From positions 1 through 9,211 of the forward strand of contig JAMOTU010000075.1 in assembly GCA_027062165.1 (NCBI GenBank): a DNA stretch of 9,211 nucleotides. Direction: 5' to 3'. The notes below the pieces were generated by a model. It was not told the DNA's origin, did no database searches, and was given only the letters and a program-made list of their open reading frames with translations. Origin of the DNA: Candidatus Altimarinota bacterium. Lineage in GTDB: Bacteria > Patescibacteriota > Gracilibacteria > Absconditabacterales > Absconditicoccaceae. Both the position numbers and the translations under genes were made by a program. This document shows, in pieces, positions 1-7,545 of the stretch (its first letter is position 1; each line of letters begins with the position of its first letter).

Positions 1-216
1 ACAAAAGAAGATTTCTATTTACGAATAATTGCTAATTTGTGTGCATTTGTTATAAATATATATTTTATCAACCAAATTAAGTTAAATCTTGATATTAAAC
101 TTTGAATCATTACTCTATATTTTGGACTTCAAACCTTTTTAACTTACTACAACTTTAAATATTTAAACAATATTTATGAAAAAAAACATAAAATTAGTAC
201 ACATAATAACAATTAG
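1..216 (+). CDS. Partial C-terminal end of a probable membrane protein
   Basis: Frame 1 is open from the window edge to a TAG at 214-216, about 71 codons, with one in-frame UGA (103-105) read as Gly. In DNA this AT-rich a stop-free run of this length is uncommon, though not impossible. The translation is hydrophobic, with two likely membrane segments (around residues 8-24 and 34-48) and a basic, polar tail ending in KISTHNNN, which suits the C-terminus of an integral membrane protein. I do not recognise the family. The frame overlaps the start of the next small ORF by 41 nt. One CGA codon lies at 22-24, which would be Arg or, under table 37, Trp. The start is outside the window. Confidence 0.45.
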
Positions 217-400
217 CTTTTTAACATCACTAGCTGCCAATTTAATTATTTTTTCCAACCTATCTATATTTTTAACTAACATTTCAAAAACACCACAATT
301 TGAACCCAGTCAAATAATTTTAATGATATTTTCATTAATAGGTGAAACCTCTATTTTAAGCCTTATATTTCGACGAGGAAGCAAAAAATTATTTAAATAA
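176..400 (+). CDS. Small two-segment membrane protein, function unknown
   Basis: A 74-residue ORF ending in TAA at 398-400. It has a basic N-terminus (MKKNIK), a hydrophobic segment at about residues 8-33, a short polar loop (SKTPQFEPSQ) and a second hydrophobic segment at about 47-65, then a basic tail. This predicts a membrane hairpin with both ends inside. The ATG at 176 is the first after an in-frame TAA at 164-166; no Shine-Dalgarno is visible. It contains no UGA codon, so the code does not affect its length, but two adjacent CGA codons (371-376) are ambiguous between Arg and Trp. The gene lies 20 nt upstream of gyrA in the same direction and could be co-transcribed. I do not recognise the family. 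The overlap with the preceding open frame makes one of the two less certain. Confidence 0.5.
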   Translation: MKKNIKLVHIITISFLTSLAANLIIFSNLSIFLTNISKTPQFEPSQIILMIFSLIGETSILSLIFRRGSKKLFK

Positions 401-420
401 TTAAATATAAATAAATAAAA

Positions 421-2799
421 ATGATAAATAATGAAAAGATATATATAAAACCTGTAGAAGAAGAAATAACACAATCCTATATAGACTATGCAATGTCAGT
501 AATAGTATCCCGTGCATTACCAGATGTTAGAGATGGACTAAAACCTGTTCAAAGAAGAATTCTTTACGCTATGTACGAATTAAAATTATTTCATAATGCA
601 AAATATAAAAAATCAGCAGCTGTAGTATGAGAAGTACTATGAAAATACCATCCACATGGGGACAGTAGTGTTTATGAAGCTTTAGTAAGAATGGCTCAGC
701 CTTTCTCTTTAAGATATCCTTTGATAGATTGACAATGAAACTTTTGATCTATTGATGGTGACTGAGCAGCGGCTCAAAGATATACAGAAGCAAGACTTAC
801 AAAAATAGCAGAAGAAATGCTTCAAGATATAGATCAAGACACTGTAGACTGGCGTGATAACTATGATCAATCAAGAAAAGAACCAGTTGTATTACCAACC
901 AAATTTCCAAATCTTTTGTGTAATTGAACTATGGGTATTGCTGTATGAATGGCTACAAATATGCCTCCACACAACTTAACTGAAGTAATAGATGCTTTGC
1001 TTTTGTTAATAGAAAAACCCGAAGCAAGTATCGATGAAATAATGAATATCATAAAATGACCAGATTTTCCTACGTGATGAATAATATTTGATCCAGAAAA
1101 TATTAAAAAAGTATATTCTAAAGGGAAATGATCTATAATAGTAAGAGGAAAAACTCATATAGAATACAAAAAATGACAACCTATAATCGTAATTGATGAA
1201 ATACCATATCAAGTAAATAAAGCCAATCTAGTTAGCAAAATATGAGACCTTGTAGCTCAAAAGAAAATAGAAGGTATAGTTGATATTACTGATGAATCCA
1301 GCAAAGATAAAATAAGAGTTAGTATTACTCTAAAAAAAGGAGTAAATCCAGAGCATATTTTATTAATGCTTTATAAATACACTGAATTACAGACTAGATT
1401 TAACGTTAATAATGTTGTTTTAACAGAATGAGGCTTACAGCCAAAACTATTAAATATAAAAGATCTATTATTAGAATTTATAAATTTCAGAAGGGAAGTT
1501 GTATATAGAAGGTCTGTTTACCAATTAAACAAAGCAAAAGAAAGACTACATATCTTAGAATGACTAAAAAAAGCCGTAGATATATTAGATGATGTAATCT
1601 CTACAATAAGAAGTAGTGAAACTCGCCAAGAAGCAAAAGAAAAACTTATTAAAAACTTTGGATTTACAGAACCACAAGCAGAATATATTTTAATGCTAAG
1701 ATTGCAAACATTAGTATGATTAGAGATATTGAAAATTTTAGATGAAATTAAAGAAAAAAAAGCAACTATAGAATATCTTACTCAAATAATAAATGATCCT
1801 AAAAAATTAGATCAAGTAGTAGCTGATGAACTAATCTATATAAAAGAAGAATATTGAGACAAAAGAAAAACTCAAATAGTAGATGATCCTTCCATTTACG
1901 AAATAGAAAAAGATATAAAATCTATTAAAAAATTAGCAGAACAACGCAAAGAAGACGTTATTTTATTAATATCAACAAATTGGGGAATAAAAATATTATA
2001 TCAATCGAGAATAAATATTTTACCAGAAGATACTTATCAAATTATACATACCCACAACCAAGACAAAATTATTGCTATAACTGACAGGTGAGAAGTAATA
2101 ATAAAAAAAATAAAAGATCTTTGAAGTTTTTCTATAAAAAGTAAATATTTAAACTTAGAAAAAGAATTTAAAACTAAGGGAAAAGTCATATTTGTAACAA
2201 ATCTAATTAGTAAATGGGATTATATTGTAATGCTAACAAACCAAAATAATATTAAAAAAATAAAAAAAGAAGTTTTTGAAAAAATAAAAAAAACACCTAC
2301 TCTTTTAATGAATTTAAATGAAAATGAAAAAATACTTAAAGTAGAAAAAATAAAAGACGGGGATATATTGTGAATCTTAACAGAAAAAGGCCAACTACTA
2401 TTATTCAATGAATGAGAAATTAGAGCTTCTTGAAAATGAAGTGGAGGTGTCAGAGCTATCAACTTAGGAGAATGAGATAAAGTAGCTGATATGTTTGTAT
2501 ACAATCCAAAAGACCCATTTATACTAGTATATACCGAAACAGGGGCAAAATTAGTTAATTTTGAAGATTTAAAAATACAAAAGAGATGACAAACTTGACT
2601 AAAAATAGCTAAACTTTGAGAAAACGAAAAAATAAAATGATGACTTTCAGTAAGTGAATGAGAACTTAAATATGCTACTAAATCATGAATAACTAAAACA
2701 CTTTCCATAAAAGATATAAAACTCAAAAATAGAGACACAAAAATAGACAATATATTTAATGAAAAAGTAGAAAAAATATGGAAAAATTATTCAAGCTAA
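421..2799 (+). CDS. gyrA: DNA gyrase subunit A (UGA = Gly)
   Basis: A 792-residue type IIA topoisomerase A subunit, which cuts and rejoins DNA as a tetramer with GyrB to introduce negative supercoils. The frame has no TAA or TAG before 2797-2799 but about 32 UGA codons, against about 18 GGN codons; all fit glycine. N-terminal motifs are [30 protein letters not shown] and DGQGNFGSIDGDGAA, followed by the catalytic Tyr121 in RYTE. The quinolone-contact positions carry Ser82 and Glu86, the unmutated Gram-positive-like pair. The breakage-reunion domain spans about residues 8-470 and the beta-pinwheel about 500-785. No canonical QRRGGKG box is present in the first blade; a degenerate QKRGQTG occurs at residues 720-726, so a ParC-like or sole A subunit is an alternative. 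Its N-terminal half is more GyrA-like. The leader is A/T-rich without a Shine-Dalgarno. uvrB starts inside its 3' end. Confidence 0.93.
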
Positions 2800-4301
2800 A
2801 ATCAAGTTATAAACCATCAGGAGACCAACCAAAAGCTATCAAAGAAATTGTAGAATGATTTTCTAATTGAAACAAAAAAATAACTCTATTGGGTGCTACA
2901 TGAACAGGTAAAACTTTTACTATGGCAAATATTATCGAAAAATTACAAAAACCTACTCTAATACTTTCACACAATAAAACTCTGGCTGCACAATTGGCTA
3001 CAGAATTTAAATATTTCTTTCCTGAAAATGCAGTTCATTATTTTGTATCATATTTTGACTACTATCAACCAGAAGCATATATTCCTGAAAGAGATATGTA
3101 TATAGAAAAGGACTCTTCCATAAATAAAGAAATTGAAATGTATCGTTTAGCCACTCTTTCCTCCCTTTTAAGTCGCAAAGATGTTATTGTCGTTAGTTCT
3201 GTCTCTGCTCTTTATGGTTTATGATGAAAAGAAACTTTCGAAAAGTATACACTTACTTTTGAAGTCTGAAAAGAATACAATTTCAAAGAAATCAAGAGAA
3301 AATTAATAAGTATGCAATATAAACCTGTTCAAGGGAAAATAGAACCTTGAATGTTTGACTTCAAAGGGGAAATATTAGATATCTTCTCTTCCATAGATAA
3401 TGTAGTATATAGACTTATATTTGATGAAAATGAGCTAGCCATAATCCAAGCAAAAGATAGTATTACCTGGAAAAATTTGTGAAACCTTCAAAAAATTACT
3501 ATATGGCCTGCTACTCAATTTTTGCAAGAAATGGATAATTTAGATATTATTTTAAATAAAATTAAAAAAGATTTAGAAGAAAGAATAAATTATTTCAAAA
3601 AAATATGAAAAAATATTGAAGCTGAAAGAATAAAAAAAAGAACTATGTATGATATAAGAATGATACAAGAAACTTGATATGTTAACGGAATAGAAAATTA
3701 CTCCCCTTATTTTGAATGAAGATTAAATTGACAACCCCCAAATACTTTATTTGATTACTTTCCAGACGATTTTCTGTTGATAATAGACGAATCTCATATG
3801 ACCATTCCTCAATTAAAAGCTATGCCCCAATGAGACAAAAGTAGAAAACTGAATCTGATAAACTATTGATTTAGATTACCTTCTGCTATACATCATAGAC
3901 CATTAATTTTTGAAGAATTAGAAACAATTCTTGGATGGAAAACTCCTCAAACAGAAGAACAATGGCAAATTTTGGAAGAAAAAGTAAAAAAATTTTTTAA
4001 TAATGTATTAGGAGAAGATTATATTTCAAAATTAAAAGAAAAAATCAAAAAAAATTGCAAAACACTATTTGTATCGGCTACTCCTGCCGAGTATGAATTA
4101 AATATAAGTGAAAAAGTAGTTGAACAAATTATAAGACCTACTTGACTTTTAGACCCTATAACGTATGTATATCCTAAATCCTGAGATTATGAAATTTTGT
4201 TAAATAGTTTAGAAAAATTACTTAAAAAGAAACCAGAACTTAAAAAGTATCTAGTATGATATAAACAAAATATCGACCTTAAGGAAGTATTTTTAGAATA
4301 A
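2778..4301 (+). CDS. uvrB: C-terminally shortened UvrB excinuclease subunit
   Basis: UvrB is the damage-verifying subunit of UvrABC nucleotide excision repair. This gene encodes 507 residues against the usual 650-680. The ATG at 2778 gives the canonical start [20 protein letters not shown] and lies inside gyrA (22-nt overlap). Visible: Walker A GATGTGKT (residues 39-46, one glycine from UGA), the [11 protein letters not shown] motif, the damage-gripping beta-hairpin [10 protein letters not shown] (92-101, with Tyr92, Tyr95, Tyr96), Walker B region DESH (337-340), NYGFRLPSA and SATP (433-436), then RPTGLLDP. After about residue 475 homology stops: the second RecA-like domain (helicase motifs IV-VI, with QTIGRAARN) and the C-terminal UVR domain are absent, replaced by a short lysine-rich tail. 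An insertion of about 40 residues lies before SATP. About 17 in-frame UGA codons. A terminator follows 30 nt downstream, so the end looks settled rather than cut by the assembly. Confidence 0.9.
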
Positions 4302-4330
4302 ATATTGCTTACTGTTATTTTAGTTAATCA

Positions 4331-4357
4331 AAAACTGGGCATAATGCCCAGTTTTTT
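4331..4357 (+). terminator. Rho-independent terminator of gyrA-uvrB, possibly bidirectional
   Basis: An 11-bp stem AAAACTGGGCA / TGCCCAGTTTT (4331-4341 and 4345-4355) with a 3-nt loop runs into TTTTTT (4352-4357), 30 nt after the uvrB stop. On the minus strand the same hairpin is followed by TTTTGATT through its A/U-rich flank, so it could also end the tRNA transcript arriving from 4386. Confidence 0.9.
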
Positions 4358-4385
4358 AATATATTTAATTTTTTTATTTCTAACT

Positions 4386-4459
4386 CAAGGGGGCCAGGAT
4401 TCGAACCTGGATCACCGGCTTCGGAGACCGGTATTCTAACCAATTCGAACTACCCCCTT
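4386..4459 (-). tRNA. tRNA with anticodon CCG, tRNA-Trp-like body (reads CGG)
   Basis: A complete 74-nt cloverleaf on the minus strand: acceptor AAGGGGG/CCCCCTT, D stem GTTC/GAAT, anticodon stem CCGGT/GCCGG, 4-nt variable loop, T arm CCAGG-TTCGAAT-CCTGG and discriminator G73; CCA is not encoded. The loop CTCCGAA places CCG at 34-36, which a standard predictor would call Arg. The body instead resembles bacterial tRNA-Trp from memory of the E. coli sequence: the anticodon arm ACCGGTCTCCGAAGCCGG differs little from E. coli tRNA-Trp (ACCGGUCUCCAAAACCGG), and A1-U72, G3-C70, G73 and A37 are shared. A37 next to G36 is odd for a CNN-reading tRNA, which normally has G37, but expected if A36 of a CCA anticodon mutated to G. 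I infer a tRNA-Trp(CCG) decoding CGG as Trp, as in table 37; tRNA-Arg(CCG) is the alternative. Structure is sure, charging is inferred. Confidence 0.93.
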
Positions 4460-4476
4460 GTTTACAAGCAAAGATT

Positions 4477-4504
4477 ATTTTAAAAAATAACAAAAAAAAA
4501 TCAA
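4477..4504 (-). promoter_or_regulatory. Putative sigma70 promoter of the tRNA gene
   Basis: Read on the minus strand, TTGATT (4504-4499) and TAAAAT (4482-4477) are separated by 16 nt. Transcription would start near 4470, about 10 nt before the tRNA 5' end at 4459. The match is good but not perfect, and the region is T-rich, so chance matches are possible. Confidence 0.45.
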
Positions 4505-4511
4505 GAAAAAT

Positions 4512-4540
4512 TTGACAAAAATGATTAGTTTTTATATAAT
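4512..4540 (+). promoter_or_regulatory. Perfect-consensus sigma70 promoter of the M23-SLH gene
   Basis: TTGACA (4512-4517) and TATAAT (4535-4540) are both exact consensus hexamers with the ideal 17-nt spacer. Start of transcription is expected near 4547, leaving a leader of about 33 nt that is A-rich and has no Shine-Dalgarno before the ATG at 4580. It sits back to back with the putative tRNA promoter on the other strand. Confidence 0.85.
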
Positions 4541-4579
4541 AAAATTAGTTAAATTTAATCTTAAAAATAAAAACAAAAA

Positions 4580-6877
4580 ATGAAAAAAATAAAAGTATAC
4601 TATTTAACTTCCAAAAACAAAAATAAAAATCTATTTTTTTTCCAAAAAATAATCGTTTTTACTTTGTTGTTTTTAAGTATAATTAGTCTAACAAATTTTA
4701 ATATTTATACTCTTAATAATCTTTTATGAAATATTTCTAAATTTTGAAAAGGTTTAACATGGCCTCAAAATAACATTAATAATTATTTAAATCAAATCCA
4801 CAATGACCACTTAATATGGCCATTTAAAAAAGTAACTAATCGAGGAATCATTGAAGAATTTTGATACCATAAAGCACTATATACCGATTGGAATAACTTA
4901 CCTGATAAATATAAAACAAATTTCCCTACACAAAACATATCCGATTTTATGGAAACTTATAAGTATATCCCTCCATCCAACATTTGGGCTTATATTGCAA
5001 ATCCTTTAGAAAGGCAAAAAGTATTATTTTTTAAAAGACTGTTTACTACTGCTTGGACTGCAAATTATAAATGTGATAACAAAATATGCTTACGATGGAT
5101 TAAAAATAGCTGATTACATAACTGACAAGATATAGTAAGCAGTATTAATACTCCTATTGTATCAATAGCTACCTGACTAGTAATTCAAAAAAAATATAAC
5201 CCTAAGTGATTTTGAAATTATTTAATAATATTGAGTGAAATAGATGGTAAAGTTTTCGCTACTTTTTATGGACATTTGAATAAATTTGCAGATAATGTTA
5301 AAGAATGAGATATTGTTAAACAATGACAACTAATAGGATATGTATGAAAAACTTGAATAGCAACTGCGCCTCATCTACATTTACAAATTAACAAATTAGG
5401 AAATATAAATGATATAAAAAATAAAAATATCAATTGGTTATCAAAAAAATTATTTTTTAAATCTAGTTTAGAAAAAATTAAAAAATATACTTATGATCCT
5501 ATCACCTTTATAGAAAATCATTTTAAGAAAAAAAATAACACTCTTGCATCTATATGAATTCTTGAGGAAAACAATTTATGAAATTTAACTTTTGCTCCCC
5601 CTAGAAAAGAAAACTTCAAGATAATAAAAATAATTAACCCAAAAATTAGCTGAAAATTGACTGTTTGAGATAATATAAAAATTCAATTAATTACCACATG
5701 AACTTTCTGAAATATTATAATAACCTCTAAAAAATGACTTCTTAAAACAAATCCTAACAATATCATCCCAATATCTTGAAAAACTCAATTCAATATTCAA
5801 ATAATAGCGACAAAACCTTGAAATGATGAAATCATAATCTCTGACGGATTTAAATCATATTCATATACCTTCACTATATATCCTAAAAACAAACCTATTA
5901 TAAAATTTTTAAAAATCGTCGGCCCAAATACTATATATAAATTTGCTTTAAATAAATACAAACTAACTACTATAGATAACTTATGAAACATTGGAAACAT
6001 AAAATTAAATTGATTACTTTTCATAAAACTAATAGATACGACAACAAACAAACTTATTTTTAATGAAAAAAATGAAATAAAAAGTAACTCCACTTTAGTA
6101 GATATTATTATTAACACACAAAAAATAAAAAATTTAAGCACAGAGCACTCTTACAAATTAAAAATAGCTTATATTGATAAAAACTGAAAAACTTATTTTG
6201 TTTCAAAAAAATTAAATGTAGATTTATTTATAGATTTTTCAAAAAACAATACTTTCTCTAAAGAAATAGATACTTTAGCAACAAATTGAATAATAGAATG
6301 ATTAAGTTGACAACTTTTACCTAACGAACCTTTAACAAAAGCTGAATTAATTACTATATTGGTAAGATACAAGTTTGGTAATAACTATAAAAAATGGAAA
6401 GAAAAGTATATAAACTATTATGACAAAAATTGACCTATCTTTAAAGATCTATCAAAAAATAACTTCTGGGCTCCTTATATATTTAAAGCTTGGAAAGAAT
6501 GAATCATCAAATGATATAATTGATATAGTTTATATAACAAAAAAGTAAATTTACTAGAATTAATATTAATGTATTGAAGAACCTTTAACATAAAAACCGA
6601 TGATCCTTTTGTCATCTGGAAAAATTTAAAAAATACAGAAGAGATCACAGCATTTGCAAAAGCAGCAAAAAAATATAATCTCTATCCTTTTGAAAATACT
6701 GATATTTTCGAAAAAAATAAAACAGTAACCAGATTAAATGCTTTTATAAGCTTATTTAGATATATAAACTTTAAACCCAAAAATCTCTTAACTCACACCC
6801 ATGCTTCTTCAGAAACTCTAGAAACAAATCAAAAAGAAAAAGTAAAAAAGTTAATAGAAACTTTACTAAACTATTAA
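4580..6877 (+). CDS. M23 metallopeptidase with Ig-like region and C-terminal SLH-like repeats
   Basis: A 765-residue exported or membrane-anchored protein, probably a peptidoglycan endopeptidase of the M23 (LytM/lysostaphin) family. Residues 23-45 form one hydrophobic segment after a lysine-rich start. The M23 domain (about 178-270) has the full zinc set: HNGQD (His180, Asp184), YGHL (His232), a lipoyl-like turn VKEGDIVKQGQLIGYVGKTG, and HLH (His265, His267). Residues about 350-435 are beta-rich and look Ig-like, repeated less clearly up to about 550. Three SLH-like repeats follow: about 563-600 (NGIIEGLSG, LTKAELITIL), 614-660 (FKDLSKN, GIIKGYNGYS) and 690-735 (VTRLNAF), which would tether it to secondary cell-wall polymer or S-layer. 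About 32 in-frame UGA codons read as Gly, many in the motifs above. CGA codons occur at residues 88 and 172. The start follows a strong promoter; the 3' end overlaps truB's stop on the other strand. Confidence 0.88.
6851..6877 (-). terminator. Weak putative terminator of secD-truB over the shared stop codons
   Basis: An inverted repeat TTAATAG / CTATTAA (6851-6857 and 6871-6877) with a 13-nt loop covers both converging stop codons. On the minus strand it is followed by CTTTTTTACTTTTTC. The stem is short and AT-rich, so this is only a candidate for ending the secD-truB transcript. Confidence 0.3.
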
Positions 6878-7539
6878 AATAATTTTTCTAACTTATAAGG
6901 TCATATAGCTATCCTATTTAAATCAACTAACGCTCCTCAAAGTCACAATTTTTTTCATAAATAATATCATATAGACCTTATGTATGTTCCACCTCATACC
7001 TTTAACCATAGAGTAAGATAAGGGAAATTATAATTTAAAATTTTATAATCATATATTTTCATTTTCTTTTCTAAAAAAACTTTTTCTCAGGATCTGGCTA
7101 TATCATATAATCTTTTTCCTTTTATTTTCTTAGCACTAAAAATAGGGAGAGGTAACAAAACCTCTCCTTTTATTTTTTTTAAAATTTTACTTATTTCTTC
7201 TTTGCTAGGGGCAACAACCAACCTACCATCATCTAACATTAAAAACTTTTTTCAATCTTTCTCTACAACTTTATACTTTTTATAAAATTTATAATAATCT
7301 TTATCCCATGTATCTGTTTCTAATGAAAAATCAATAATTGTTATATATTCTTTAGGATACTTTTGAAACTTACTTAATTTTTTTGTAGATTTTCTACCTA
7401 CTCAAATTATCAGAAGACCTCTAGCCATGGGATCTAAAGTTCCTCCGTGTCAAACTTTTTCATCAGGATATAATTTTTTTATTTTTCTTACTATATCTGC
7501 GCTAGTATATCACGCAGGTTTATCAACTAAAATAAACAT
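6874..7539 (-). CDS. truB: tRNA pseudouridine(55) synthase TruB, short form
   Basis: TruB converts U55 in the T loop of tRNAs to pseudouridine. The 221-residue product starts MFILVDKPAGYTS, the family's usual N-terminus, and has KVGHGGTLDPMARGLL with catalytic Asp36, a PKEY motif, the TDTWD motif, PIFSAKKIKGKRLYDIAR and GGGTYIRSIGYYLGKKLG near the C-terminus. Several glycines, including the one in VGH and those in GGGTYIRS, LGKKLGLGG and AIGPY, are UGA. At 221 residues it lacks the C-terminal PUA-like extension of about 300-residue homologues; the catalytic fold appears complete. ATG at 7539 (minus strand) lies 6 nt after the secD stop, so the two are likely one operon; the leader is A/T-rich without a Shine-Dalgarno. 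Its TAA (6876-6874) overlaps the M23 gene's TAA. A strong plus-strand terminator lies antisense inside the gene. Confidence 0.92.
7146..7180 (+). terminator. Intrinsic terminator for the M23 transcript, antisense within truB
   Basis: On the plus strand GGAGAGGT (7146-7153) pairs with ACCTCTCC (7160-7167) around a 6-nt loop, followed by TTTTATTTTTTTT (7168-7180). It has the form of a strong Rho-independent terminator and is the first one I see after the M23 stop, 269 nt downstream. The same bases encode part of TruB (GEVLLPLP) on the minus strand, where the hairpin has no U tract after it. Confidence 0.65.
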
Positions 7540-7545
7540 TTATAT

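Noticed and set aside
29..56. TTGCTA-16-TATAAA as a promoter for the small ORF and gyrA
   Set aside because: Plausible spacing, but it lies inside an open reading frame and such matches are frequent in AT-rich DNA; not strong enough to list.
2220..2750. 176-codon open frame on the minus strand
   Set aside because: It lies wholly inside the gyrA pinwheel-coding region, has low-complexity Phe/Ser/Ile composition and is the antisense shadow of a conserved gene.
421..2799. gyrA as a pseudogene split by many UGA stops
   Set aside because: All UGA codons fall where glycine fits, the frame has no TAA or TAG, and the same holds for uvrB, truB, secD and the M23 gene.
2892..2915. UGA read as Trp (Mycoplasma-type code 4)
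   Set aside because: This would put Trp in the UvrB Walker A loop and in other invariant Gly sites; Gly fits everywhere.
4302..4385. Missing UvrB C-terminal half in another frame after the stop
   Set aside because: Only 84 nt separate the stop from the tRNA, most of it terminator, and no helicase motif is seen in any frame.
5797..6141. 114-codon open frame on the minus strand
   Set aside because: Antisense to the beta-rich middle of the M23 gene; no motif or start signal supports it.
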